From [Clostridium] saccharolyticum WM1 (GTDB lineage Bacteria > Bacillota > Clostridia > Lachnospirales > Lachnospiraceae): 64,000 bases of DNA. Where the stretch lies: the NCBI RefSeq assembly GCF_000144625.1, contig NC_014376.1:3286001-3350000 (forward strand), written 5' to 3'. The notes beneath the pieces are model-generated. The model was not told where the DNA came from. It ran no database searches and saw only the letters and a program-made list of their open reading frames with translations. The position numbers were made by a program, and so were the translations under genes. Of the stretch, positions 44,557-53,204 are shown piece after piece. Each line of letters opens with the position of its first letter. The stretch's first letter is position 1.

Positions 44557-45435
44557 ATGAGAAAAGAACTGTCCACCGGCTTTAACCAGAGGCAGTATAT
44601 GAACTCAGGTGAATATGAAGTGTTTTTTTATAAGGATCTGGATCTGGATCATGTGGTGGATCATAGCCACTCCTATTATGAAGTCTATTTTTTCTTAAAT
44701 GGAGATGTGTCCTATGAGGTGGAAGGAACCCAATATCGATTGCAGTACGGAGATTATCTGCTCATCCCTCCTGAGGTGAAGCACCATCCGGTTTTCCATT
44801 CAACCGGAAAAACCTACCAGCGCATAGTCCTCTGGATCAGCCGGAACTATTTTGAAACCATGTGTTCCTGGTCAGAGGACTTCTCTTACAGTTTCCGCTA
44901 TGTGCAGGAAAGCAGGCATTCCCATTTCCGCACGGATTTTGTTACTTTCCAGAATATCCAGGGCCGTTTGCTGGATTTATTGGAAGAGATCCATGGAAAT
45001 AAGGCATTCCATATGCTGAATGCCGAGCTGCAGATCCATTCCTTTATGCTACTGTTAAACAGGATTACTTATGACATGCTCCATAAAGTCCCGGCCGCTT
45101 ATGAAAATGCGCTATATCTGAATATTTGTGATTATATTAATAACCATCTGGAGGAAAATCTCTCCCTGGACCATCTGGCTTCCTTTTTCTATGCCAGTAA
45201 ATATCACATTTCCCATGTATTTAAGGACAATATGGGGATTTCCCTTCATCAGTACATCATTAAAAAACGCCTTCAGGCAAGCAAAAACGGAATACTTTCC
45301 GGGATTCCCTTTGGAGAGCTGTACCACCAGTATGGATTTTCCGATTATACCAGCTTTTACCGGGCCTTTAAAAAAGAATTCGGCCTGTCTCCCAAAGAAT
45401 TCCGGGAGCAGGCCGTGCTGCCAAAAGGTTATTGA
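44557..45435 (+). CDS. AraC family regulator (cupin sensor)
   Basis: Regulator of 292 residues. The N-terminal cupin-like ligand domain (about 15-140) has HVVDHSHSYYEVYFFLNG and GDYLLIPPEVKHHP. The C-terminal double helix-turn-helix (about 190-285) has LDHLASFFYASKYHISHVFK and YGFSDYTSFYRAFKKEFG. Divergent from uxuA, it is the likely activator of uronate catabolism (inference from position). The ribosome binding site AAAGGGGA precedes the ATG. It runs convergently towards the azlCD genes. Confidence 0.92.
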   Translation: MRKELSTGFNQRQYMNSGEYEVFFYKDLDLDHVVDHSHSYYEVYFFLNGDVSYEVEGTQYRLQYGDYLLIPPEVKHHPVFHSTGKTYQRIVLWISRNYFETMCSWSEDFSYSFRYVQESRHSHFRTDFVTFQNIQGRLLDLLEEIHGNKAFHMLNAELQIHSFMLLLNRITYDMLHKVPAAYENALYLNICDYINNHLEENLSLDHLASFFYASKYHISHVFKDNMGISLHQYIIKKRLQASKNGILSGIPFGELYHQYGFSDYTSFYRAFKKEFGLSPKEFREQAVLPKGY

Positions 45436-45447
45436 TCGGTTGCCTTT

Positions 45448-45786
45448 TTACGAATGAAACACTCCCTGAATAAGCACCATGTAAAGAGCGGTTCCAACGC
45501 CAATGCTCAACAGGGGATTCCCCTTCCGCAGATGAAGCCAGGCAATGGCTGCAATGGAGATAATCTCCGGAAGTCCGTGTGGGTATAAAAGAAGCTTAAT
45601 TCCTCTTAAGCAGTAAACCACCAAAAGTCCTATGGTTGCATAGGGCAGCGTCTGCCCCAGATAGAGGATGTACCTGGGGGTCTTTTTCCCCGCCGGAAAC
45701 AGAATGAAGGGAAGAAAACGGGTGATGACGGTTGCCAGCACCATGGCTGCTGCAAGAAGGATGTTGGCTGTTAAATTCTGATTCAT
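45448..45786 (-). CDS. azlD: AzlD family membrane protein
   Basis: Small membrane subunit, 112 residues with four predicted helices, that pairs with AzlC in branched-chain amino-acid export. The sequence ITRFLPFILFPAGKK near 22 is typical of AzlD. The start ATG at 45786 follows AAGGAGG and overlaps the azlC stop as ATGA, so the two are made together. The frame extending further upstream lies inside azlC. Confidence 0.9.
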   Translation of the reverse strand: MNQNLTANILLAAAMVLATVITRFLPFILFPAGKKTPRYILYLGQTLPYATIGLLVVYCLRGIKLLLYPHGLPEIISIAAIAWLHLRKGNPLLSIGVGTALYMVLIQGVFHS

Positions 45787-46490
45787 GACTGTTCCTCCTT
45801 TTTCTTTTCCCTGTAATATCCTGCTGTAATAACGGTCAATATTAAGATCATGGCAGGTATGATGAAAACGCTCTGGCCAAGGACTGCCACGCAAAGAACA
45901 GAAGCCCCCACGCCTACGCAGGCGGCAGGGCGTCCCTTTCCTGATTTCCACTGGTCAATAAAAATCACCACAAAAAGAGCCGTCAGGGCAAAATCCATTC
46001 CCGCCGTATTAAAGCGTATCATGCTCCCGGCTAAGGCTCCGATCACAGCCCCTGTTACCCAGTAAATCTGATCCAGGATGGAAACAAAAAAATACACCCA
46101 GTCTTTTGGAAGTCCTTCCGGCACCTCTTCATTGCACAATACGGAAAACGTTTCATCTGTCAGGGCAAATACCAGATAGGGCTTCAGCTTTCCCGCAGCC
46201 TTATATTTGTCCAGCATGGAAAGCCCGTAAAACAAATGTCTGGCATTGAGCATCAAGGACATAAAAAAAGCGTACCACGGATTCACTGCTGCCGCAAAAA
46301 ACGTGATTCCAAGATACTGCAGGCTGCCTGCATAAACAAACACACTGATGAGAAGAGCCCACCAGATCCCGTTTCCGTTGACATTCATTAGTATTCCGTA
46401 TGCTGCTCCTAAAACCAGATAACCTGCCATAACAGGCATTGTTTTAGGAAATGCATAGCGGAGTGCCGCCATTTTTTTCGTTTCTCTCAT
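45783..46490 (-). CDS. azlC: AzlC family amino-acid exporter subunit
   Basis: Integral membrane protein of 235 residues with seven or so helices, family of AzlC/YgaZ exporters of branched-chain amino acids. It has the family segment PVMAGYLVLGAAYGILM near 22 and a conserved LMNARHLFYGLSM near 80. Start ATG at 46490 (AAAGGA nine bases ahead); ATG 46496 is an alternative. It has its own promoter 60 bases upstream. Confidence 0.92.
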   Translation of the reverse strand: MRETKKMAALRYAFPKTMPVMAGYLVLGAAYGILMNVNGNGIWWALLISVFVYAGSLQYLGITFFAAAVNPWYAFFMSLMLNARHLFYGLSMLDKYKAAGKLKPYLVFALTDETFSVLCNEEVPEGLPKDWVYFFVSILDQIYWVTGAVIGALAGSMIRFNTAGMDFALTALFVVIFIDQWKSGKGRPAACVGVGASVLCVAVLGQSVFIIPAMILILTVITAGYYREKKKEEQS

Positions 46491-46548
46491 CCTCATCGTT
46501 CCTTTATGTATCATCTTTATCTTGCATTTTTTCTGCGTATTGTTTACT

Positions 46549-46577
46549 ATATTAATGCACAAAAGTTACTTTGTCAA
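46549..46577 (-). promoter_or_regulatory. Promoter of azlCD
   Basis: TTGACA (46572-46577) and TAATAT (46549-46554) on the minus strand, spacer 17. Confidence 0.7.
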
Positions 46578-46683
46578 CGTTAAGAAAACATCCGACAGTT
46601 ACTTATTAATCTGGCAGCCGTCCAAGGAACAGGCTGGTATATCCGTCCGGCCCGTTGCAAGTAAAAAATCAGGAGTTAATCAT

Positions 46684-47592
46684 ATGAATCTTACCCATAT
46701 CTATGAATCCTGCTGTCTCTGTCCCAGAAACTGCAGGGTCAACCGCTATGCAAACACCGGGTATTGTGGATGCGGCCATACTGTAAAAGCCGCACGTGCC
46801 GCTCTCCACCACTGGGAGGAGCCATGCATCAGCGGCACCAGGGGGAGCGGTACCGTCTTTTTCTCCGGCTGTACACTTGGCTGCTGTTTTTGCCAGAACT
46901 ATTCCATCAGCCAGGAGAATTTTGGAAGAGAAATTACAAGCAAGGAGCTTTCCCATATCTTTTTAAGGCTTCAGGAGAAAGGGGCCCATAACATTAACCT
47001 GGTCACTGCCACCCAGTATCTTCCTTCCATCCTGGAAGCCCTGGATCTTATAAAATCCAGTCTATTCATCCCCGTGGTCTATAATTGCGGGGGATATGAA
47101 TCGGAAGAAATCGTAAAGGAACTGTCCTCCTATGTCGATATCTGGCTTCCTGATTTAAAATATTTCAGCACGGAGCTTTCCTCCCGCTACAGTAAGGCGC
47201 CCGGCTATTTTGAAGCGGCCTCTAAAGCTATTAAACAAATGATCCTCCAGACAGGAGCCCCCCAGTTTGACTCCCATGGTGATATTATGAAAAAAGGCGT
47301 CATCATACGCCATATGGTGCTTCCGGGTGCAAAAGAAGATTCCATCCGTCTTCTTCACTGGATGAAGGAAACACTGCCGGAGGGAATGTATTACATCAGC
47401 CTTATGAGCCAATATACTCCATTCTATAAAAGCGGAAACTTTCCGGAAATCAACCGGAGAATTACTTCATATGAATATGGGAAAGTGGTGGATGAAGCCA
47501 TCCGACTTGGGTTGGATCAGGGTTTTATGCAGGAAAAAAGCAGCGCAAAGGAAGAATACACGCCGCCCTTTGATTTGGAAGGAATTGAATGA
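46684..47592 (+). CDS. Radical SAM protein, PflA-like (COG1313)
   Basis: S-adenosylmethionine radical enzyme of 302 residues, related to putative pyruvate-formate-lyase activases of the COG1313 kind. The [4Fe-4S] motif is CTLGCCFCQN near 65 (CX3CX2C). A Cys-rich N-terminus (SCCLCPRNCRVNRYANTGYCGCG) lies in residues 8-31. The radical SAM barrel follows, with TATQYLPSILEAL near 110 and PLLYNCGGYE-like VVYNCGGYES. The substrate is unknown, and no glycyl-radical enzyme is next to it. The ATG at 46684 follows AGGAG; a longer frame to 46522 overlaps the divergent azlC promoter. Confidence 0.88.
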   Translation: MNLTHIYESCCLCPRNCRVNRYANTGYCGCGHTVKAARAALHHWEEPCISGTRGSGTVFFSGCTLGCCFCQNYSISQENFGREITSKELSHIFLRLQEKGAHNINLVTATQYLPSILEALDLIKSSLFIPVVYNCGGYESEEIVKELSSYVDIWLPDLKYFSTELSSRYSKAPGYFEAASKAIKQMILQTGAPQFDSHGDIMKKGVIIRHMVLPGAKEDSIRLLHWMKETLPEGMYYISLMSQYTPFYKSGNFPEINRRITSYEYGKVVDEAIRLGLDQGFMQEKSSAKEEYTPPFDLEGIE

Positions 47593-47603
47593 TAAAACAC
47601 AGA

Positions 47604-47649
47604 TAGAAACGGATACCGATGAAAAAACTACAATCGATACCCGTTTCTA
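47604..47649. terminator. Hairpin after the radical SAM gene
   Basis: 17-bp stem TAGAAACGGATACCGAT (47604-47620) with 47633-47649, a few G-U pairs. The tails on both strands are only moderately T-rich. Confidence 0.6.
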
Positions 47650-48043
47650 TATTATCTCATCCAATGGTCTTAATACCTCGTTTCTCTCATGTTTACTTCC
47701 TTGTACATGGTACATATCATTCACATGATCTATATTAATTTTTCCGCTCCCCGTTGTTATACACCAGATTCATGAACTTCTATCATTCCTTACTGTTTTC
47801 TCTCTTACGGTGTTACAAAATTTTCTTTGTTCCACGTTTGGAATCTCATACAGTTAATCCGGCCATGAATACAATCAATTCCTCTCATCACTTTTCATGA
47901 GCTCTCCTTCGATAGGTTTTTAACATCGGCAGATTGGTTTTCCTTTTGCTTCATTTTTTCATGAATGAAGCCAGACTTCTCTTTCTGGTGGAGTGTACCT
48001 CCTTTCGTTGGATTTGGTTATCTTTTGTATTTCTTTTTGTTAT
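47650..48043 (-). other. Promoter-driven stretch without a convincing ORF
   Basis: The 47593-48291 gap has a perfect promoter on the minus strand (48050-48078) but no reading frame of more than about 20 codons after it, only very short ones, some overlapping as ATGA. It is purine-rich, contains AAAGGAGG without a start codon at proper distance, and ends at a hairpin (47604-47649). It is either a small regulatory RNA of about 400 bases or the decayed leader of a lost gene. I see no match to 6S, tmRNA, SRP or RNase P RNA. Confidence 0.5.
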
Positions 48044-48049
48044 GACTTT

Positions 48050-48078
48050 ATTATAGCGTACAAGCTTTATGTTGTCAA
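48050..48078 (-). promoter_or_regulatory. Strong promoter of the ORF-less stretch
   Basis: TTGACA (48073-48078) and TATAAT (48050-48055) on the minus strand with a 17-base spacer, both hexamers perfect. Transcription should start near 48043. Confidence 0.75.
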
Positions 48079-48225
48079 TACTTTTTCAATGTTTTCATTT
48101 CATTATTTGTTAATTTTCAAATTGTATATAATTATTTAGATTTTATATTCATTTATATCGTATTGTAATAAAATTTATTTTTAAATTCTATCGGAATCTT
48201 ATATATTTTTACCATTCCTAAGCAA

Positions 48226-48263
48226 AAAACAGAGCTAAGACATCTGCTTCTCAACTCTGTTTT
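48226..48263 (-). terminator. Terminator of the third chemoreceptor
   Basis: Minus strand: AAAACAGAG and CTCTGTTTT stem with a 20-base loop, tail TTTTTTGC, 28 bases past the stop codon. Confidence 0.7.
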
Positions 48264-48291
48264 CACTGTATATATTAATTTGAATACCTTT

Positions 48292-50481
48292 TCAGCTCTC
48301 TCTCAGACGGAAGCTTAGTACCAGTTCACGCAGAAGCTGGGCCTGCTGGGATAATTCCTCGCTGGAGGCCGCGCTCTCTTCTGCTGCTGCTGCATTGTTC
48401 TGTACTACGGAGGAGATCCTTCCAAGCTCCTTTGTCACCTCTTCCACTGATTTTGCTTCCTGGGCTGCTATTGCCGAAATGGAATCTACGGAGTCAACTG
48501 CCAGGGCGGAGTCCTCCAGTACCTTCATCATGGATTGTACGGTTTCAGCCAGTATCTCATTGCCCTTTTCCACCGCATTTATGGAATCCCTGATTAAGGC
48601 TGTGGTGTTTTTTGCTGCTTCTGAGCTTTTAGCCGCCAGATTCCGTACCTCACCGGCAACCACTGCAAATCCCCTTCCGGATTCCCCTGCCCTGGCTGCC
48701 TCAATTGCCGCATTTAAAGCAAGTATATTGGTCTGAAACGCAATATCTTCAATTACCTTTATGATCTTTCCAATCTCTCCGGAGGAAGCATGAATCTCAT
48801 TCATGGCATTGGAAAGGTTCTGCATGGACATATCACAGCTTACCACCTCAGTTCCGGTCTGCTGCACCTGCATAGAAACCTCGCCTGCCTTATCTGCCAA
48901 ACGTTTCACCTTATCCGCTACCTGGCTGATGGATCCGGACAGCATGTCAACAGTCTTTTCCTGCTCCTCTGCACCGTTTGCCAGAAGCTGGGAACCGCTT
49001 GCAACCTGTCCGGAGCTTACGGCAACCTGGGAGGCCGCCTGATTGACATCATTCATAACTGCATTTAAATTCTTGACAATCTGCTTGACCGCTGCTTCAA
49101 GCTGGGAAAAATCTCCCTTAAGACCCAGCTCCACGTCAAAATCCAGATGGTTGTCCGCAACCTCCTTTAAAGCAAAGGATATCCGGTCAATGACCTCTTT
49201 TAAATTTACCGTCATTCGTTCAAAGGAAGACGCTACAAGACCAATTTCGTCATTGGATTCCACATCAACACAGACGTCCAGATTTCCTTCCGCGATCTTC
49301 CCGGCAGCCGTTACGATCTTAAGGATGGGTTTTAACTGCCTTGTTATGACAACGGTTATAATGAATAGAATAACAACCATGGCAATGATGGAAATCACGG
49401 CCATTAAGGAAGACATCCGGTTTGCTTCCCGGTTCATATCTCCGGCTTCCACCGCTGTGACGGAATACCAGTTGGACCCTTTTAGCTGGATCGGTTCAAA
49501 GAAATAATATGTATCCCCTTTTTTTCCTGCATCTACGGTATAAAAGTCAGAACCTGACGAGATTCCTGAAGTTATTTCTTCCTTGCACGATTTGCTGTTT
49601 ACAAAATCAGAAACACCGGTACCCACAAGCCCGCTGCCTGTGCTTTCTGAAATAATGGTACCTGATTCATTTAAAATAAAGGTCTGCATGCTGGGATAGG
49701 AAGAACCAGCCGTCTTTATCTGGCTGAACCGGTCCAGCCCAACATCCACTGCAACCACGCACAGCACTCTGTCGTTAACAATCACAGGCATTGCCATGGT
49801 AATGATCATCATCCCATTTGATTCATAGGGGAGCGTAATGACCTGAGCCTTTTGTTCCATCGCCTTTACAAAGTAATCTGCAGTAGAATAATCCTCATAA
49901 AGACCGCAGTCCCTAACCGTTCCATCCTTGCCTGCATACAATCCGTAGCTTCTGGCCGCCGAACTCATGGCATACTGCTCAAACAGGATGCCGACCCCTA
50001 CAATATCCTGGGAATAGAGAACAGAGGACTTTATAGTGGTCAGCATGTAGTCCTCCATCTTCATGCCATAGCTGTCCAGGGTAACACTGTCAAATATCTG
50101 GCTCTTATAAAGAGGCTCGGCCGATGGGCCTGATTTGATTCTCAGCCCCTGGAGAACCTTTCTGTTAGCAGCAGAATTCTCCAGATAATAAGTAATATTC
50201 TCTGAAACCTGACTTGCCTCATCCAGCGTCTGCTGGATCACTTTTCCATTCTCAGATGCCAGAGTTTTTAACTCCCTGAAAGCAGACTGTTTCATGACAC
50301 TTTTTGTCATTCTTGAGGTAATCCCAATTAAAGCTGCAAAAACCACCACCAGCAAAATCCCTGCGATACATGCAATCCTGGTTGAAAGATGGTGTTTCCC
50401 TATCCCCATCTTCGTCAGCCATGATGTTCCCTTGTATCCTGAATCACGATTCCTCCATTTTCTGAAAATCTGTTCCTTCAT
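48292..50481 (-). CDS. Methyl-accepting chemotaxis protein (dCache sensor)
   Basis: Transmembrane chemoreceptor of 729 residues. Basic start, TM1 about 35-58, a long extracellular dCache-like domain (about 60-358) containing VLCVVAVDVGLDRFSQI near 240, then TM2 (about 360-382), HAMP and the signalling coiled coil with tip [20 protein letters not shown]. The end is FRLRES. The ATG at 50481 follows AGAGGGGG. It shares the signalling domain with the other two receptors in the window, but its sensor is different, so it probably detects another ligand. Confidence 0.94.
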   Translation of the reverse strand: MKEQIFRKWRNRDSGYKGTSWLTKMGIGKHHLSTRIACIAGILLVVVFAALIGITSRMTKSVMKQSAFRELKTLASENGKVIQQTLDEASQVSENITYYLENSAANRKVLQGLRIKSGPSAEPLYKSQIFDSVTLDSYGMKMEDYMLTTIKSSVLYSQDIVGVGILFEQYAMSSAARSYGLYAGKDGTVRDCGLYEDYSTADYFVKAMEQKAQVITLPYESNGMMIITMAMPVIVNDRVLCVVAVDVGLDRFSQIKTAGSSYPSMQTFILNESGTIISESTGSGLVGTGVSDFVNSKSCKEEITSGISSGSDFYTVDAGKKGDTYYFFEPIQLKGSNWYSVTAVEAGDMNREANRMSSLMAVISIIAMVVILFIITVVITRQLKPILKIVTAAGKIAEGNLDVCVDVESNDEIGLVASSFERMTVNLKEVIDRISFALKEVADNHLDFDVELGLKGDFSQLEAAVKQIVKNLNAVMNDVNQAASQVAVSSGQVASGSQLLANGAEEQEKTVDMLSGSISQVADKVKRLADKAGEVSMQVQQTGTEVVSCDMSMQNLSNAMNEIHASSGEIGKIIKVIEDIAFQTNILALNAAIEAARAGESGRGFAVVAGEVRNLAAKSSEAAKNTTALIRDSINAVEKGNEILAETVQSMMKVLEDSALAVDSVDSISAIAAQEAKSVEEVTKELGRISSVVQNNAAAAEESAASSEELSQQAQLLRELVLSFRLRES

Positions 50482-50518
50482 CGCATAATCCCCCTCTGTT
50501 GTTACAAGCTTTATGGGA

Positions 50519-50546
50519 ATTATACCATAATTTACCAAAATGTAAA
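50519..50546 (-). promoter_or_regulatory. Promoter of the third chemoreceptor
   Basis: TTTACA (50541-50546) and TATAAT (50519-50524) on the minus strand, spacer 16. Confidence 0.6.
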
Positions 50547-50608
50547 ACGATATTTCAGCATTTTTTGGAACATATTTACAATTAATTATGAATTACTTAC
50601 AGCACCCG

Positions 50609-52486
50609 TCAGCTCTCTTGAGCTTCCGCTAAATCAAATCCGGCGATCTTCATAAACTCTTCCCCTGTAATGGTTTCCCGTTCCAGAAGATATTTCGCAA
50701 TCTCATGAAGCCTGGTTTCATTGTCCTTTAGTATATTCAGAGCTTTCTGATGCTGCTCCTTTACGATTCTGATCACAGCGTCATCAATCCGCTTCGCGGT
50801 TTCCGGGGAACAGGCAAGCGTGGTGTCTCCGCCCAGATACTGGTTGGTCACAGTTTCAAGAGCCACCATGTCAAATTCGTCGCTCATGCCGTAACGGGTT
50901 ACCATAGCCCTGGCGATTCTGGTAGCCTGTTCAATGTCATTGGCAGCTCCGCTGGTAACCGTTTGAAATATCAGCTCTTCTGCCGCCCTTCCTCCAGTAA
51001 AGGTAGCGATCTTGCTTAATGCAGCCTCCTTTGTCAGAAGATAACGTTCTTCCTCATCCACCTGCATGGTATAGCCAAGCGCACCGGATGTTCTTGGGAT
51101 AATGGTGATCTTATGGACCGGAGCCGAATGGTTCTGACATGCAGCCACCAGAGCGTGCCCAACCTCGTGATAAGCAATGATCTTCCTTTCCCTGCTGCTG
51201 ACAGAAGAGTCCTTTTTCTGGTATCCGGCAATCACGACCTCCACGCTTTCTTCCAGGTCTCTCTGGGTCACAGTCTTCCTGCCCATGCGGACTGCCCGAA
51301 GGGCCGCCTCATTGATAATATTGGCAAGCTCCGCTCCACTGGATCCGGCAGTGGCAAGAGCCACTCCGTGAAAATCCACATCATCGGACAGTTTCACATT
51401 TTTGCCGTGAACCTTTAATATGGCCTCCCGCCCGATTAAGTCGGGAAGCTCCACAGGTATCCTGCGGTCAAAACGGCCCGGTCTTAAAAGTGCCTTATCC
51501 AGGGAATCCGGACGGTTGGTGGCTGCCAGTATCACAACCCCTTTTCTTCCGTCAAACCCATCCATTTCAGCCAAAAGCTGGTTTAAGGTCTGCTCTCTCT
51601 CATCATTTCCGGTAAAGCCGCCCCCATCTCGTTTCTTTCCTATGGTATCAATTTCATCGATGAACACAATACAGGGAGCTTTCTCACCGGCCTGCTTAAA
51701 TAAGTCCCTGACCTTTGCAGCACCCATACCAACAAACATTTCCACAAATTCCGAACCGGATATGGAGAAAAACGGTACATGGGCTTCCCCGGCCACCGCC
51801 TTGGCAAGCAGTGTCTTACCGGTTCCCGGAGGGCCTACCAGCAAGGCACCCTTGGGTAGAGACGCTCCGATATCTGCATACTTCTGTGGATTATGAAGGA
51901 AATCCACGATCTCCTTTAACGCTTCCTTTGCCTCCTCCTGTCCGGCTACATCCCGGAAGGTTTTTCCTGTTTCAGATTCCGCATAGATTTTGGGATTTGA
52001 TTTTCCAAAGGTCATGGCATTGCCGCCGCCCATCTTCTTTTGCATCTGCCCGGATAAAAAATTTCCCAGGAATACAAAGATCAGAATGGGAATGATCCAG
52101 GTAAGCAGAAAGGAAAGCAGGGGAGACATCTGCTTCACAATGGCCTTTTCAAAGGAAACGTTATGGGCAAGGAGCCGTTCCGTCAGGGTTTCATCGGGCC
52201 ATAACCCGGTCTTATACACATCGTACACAGGCTTGCCTTCCCAATCCTTTTTACCGGTGTCGGATTTAAACTGGATCTCGGTTTCCGTCTTTGCCACCGC
52301 CTGTACCTTCCCCTGGTCAACCATTTCCAGAAATGTACTGTATGGAACCTCGTTAACGGTTTTTGACTGCAGCCATGGAACCGTCATAGCATTGAACACA
52401 ATCATGACTAACAATACGATTGCGTAATAATATATAAATGGTCTTTTCGGATTTTTCTGTGAATTACCGTCATCTTTCAAACCCAT
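50609..52486 (-). CDS. ftsH: ATP-dependent zinc metalloprotease FtsH
   Basis: Membrane-bound AAA protease that degrades misfolded and regulatory membrane proteins, 625 residues. Two N-terminal helices (about 18-36 and 122-142) flank an external domain. The AAA module holds Walker A GPPGTGKT near 218, FVEMFVGMGAAKVRDLF, the second region of homology RPGRFDR near 338 and the pore-loop region. The peptidase has HEVGHAL near 442 and a third zinc ligand downstream. The length fits FtsH, though a second copy elsewhere is likely in such genomes. The ATG follows AAAGGAGG. It is 23 bases after a flavodoxin gene. Confidence 0.95.
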   Translation of the reverse strand: MGLKDDGNSQKNPKRPFIYYYAIVLLVMIVFNAMTVPWLQSKTVNEVPYSTFLEMVDQGKVQAVAKTETEIQFKSDTGKKDWEGKPVYDVYKTGLWPDETLTERLLAHNVSFEKAIVKQMSPLLSFLLTWIIPILIFVFLGNFLSGQMQKKMGGGNAMTFGKSNPKIYAESETGKTFRDVAGQEEAKEALKEIVDFLHNPQKYADIGASLPKGALLVGPPGTGKTLLAKAVAGEAHVPFFSISGSEFVEMFVGMGAAKVRDLFKQAGEKAPCIVFIDEIDTIGKKRDGGGFTGNDEREQTLNQLLAEMDGFDGRKGVVILAATNRPDSLDKALLRPGRFDRRIPVELPDLIGREAILKVHGKNVKLSDDVDFHGVALATAGSSGAELANIINEAALRAVRMGRKTVTQRDLEESVEVVIAGYQKKDSSVSSRERKIIAYHEVGHALVAACQNHSAPVHKITIIPRTSGALGYTMQVDEEERYLLTKEAALSKIATFTGGRAAEELIFQTVTSGAANDIEQATRIARAMVTRYGMSDEFDMVALETVTNQYLGGDTTLACSPETAKRIDDAVIRIVKEQHQKALNILKDNETRLHEIAKYLLERETITGEEFMKIAGFDLAEAQES

Positions 52487-52509
52487 AAAACTCCTCCTTT
52501 TTTCTTCCG

Positions 52510-53013
52510 TTACTCCTTGAGTACCGATTTCACGAATTCCTCCGCGTCTTTAAAATCCTGTTGGTTGGGATGAAGCATGCCATCCTCATATGCAGATATT
52601 AAGGTCCTGATCTGGGGAGTATCATGAATTGCCTGCATCTGCCTGTACTTTTCAAGGATCTGGGGAGCCATCTTTCCTCCGCACAAAAAGCATCCTAGAT
52701 ATTCGTTATCATCCGGCAGAAAAACAGCAACCTGCTTTTCCACCTGCTTATAATATTCTTTGTTTCCGGAAAGCCCGCAAGTTCCGAACAGGGCCACCCG
52801 TTTGCCATGTAAATCGGAAAGAAAGTCAAGCACTTCTGTTTTGCAGGTTCCCCGGTTGTTCCAGAACCCTACAAAATACGTATCTGCTTCTTCTCCGTGA
52901 AGCTCCTCCAGGCTGACAATATCCTTAGATTTTCCGGGAAGCGTTTCAAAAATTCTCATGGCAACCTTCTGGGTATTTCCGGTATTACTTGTATACACAA
53001 CCAAATAGTCCAT
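52510..53013 (-). CDS. Flavodoxin family protein
   Basis: FMN-binding electron carrier of 167 residues. The phosphate loop is YTSNTGNTQKVA near 8, the second loop FWNNRGTCKTEV near 49, and the third FGTCGLSGNKEYY near 76. Cys residues after the loops and the segment CFLCGGKM set it apart from classic short flavodoxins. The redox partner is unknown. The ribosome binding site AGGAGG precedes the ATG. It is the first gene of a two-gene unit with ftsH. Confidence 0.88.
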   Translation of the reverse strand: MDYLVVYTSNTGNTQKVAMRIFETLPGKSKDIVSLEELHGEEADTYFVGFWNNRGTCKTEVLDFLSDLHGKRVALFGTCGLSGNKEYYKQVEKQVAVFLPDDNEYLGCFLCGGKMAPQILEKYRQMQAIHDTPQIRTLISAYEDGMLHPNQQDFKDAEEFVKSVLKE

Positions 53014-53149
53014 ACATTCAGCCTCCTATGACATTAAAATATACCAAACCGGATTATTTATCAATAGATTGCGGGAAATGTTAATACAATTTATGTAACT
53101 TTTAGAATCTATATGGCAAAGTTCACAATTATCTGGTCAAAAAACCAAG

Positions 53150-53196
53150 AAAAAAGCTTTGGAACCGCTGTTTACCAGCTGTACCAAAGCTTTTTT
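53150..53196. terminator. Bidirectional intrinsic terminator
   Basis: 13-bp stem AAAAAAGCTTTGG (53150-53162) with CCAAAGCTTTTTT (53184-53196). It ends the heme operon on the minus strand, just past the hemL stop. Confidence 0.8.
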
Positions 53197-53204
53197 CCGT
53201 TGTC

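Noticed and set aside
47593..48291. Known housekeeping RNA (6S, tmRNA, SRP, RNase P)
   Set aside because: None of the conserved sequence cores of these RNAs was found on either strand.
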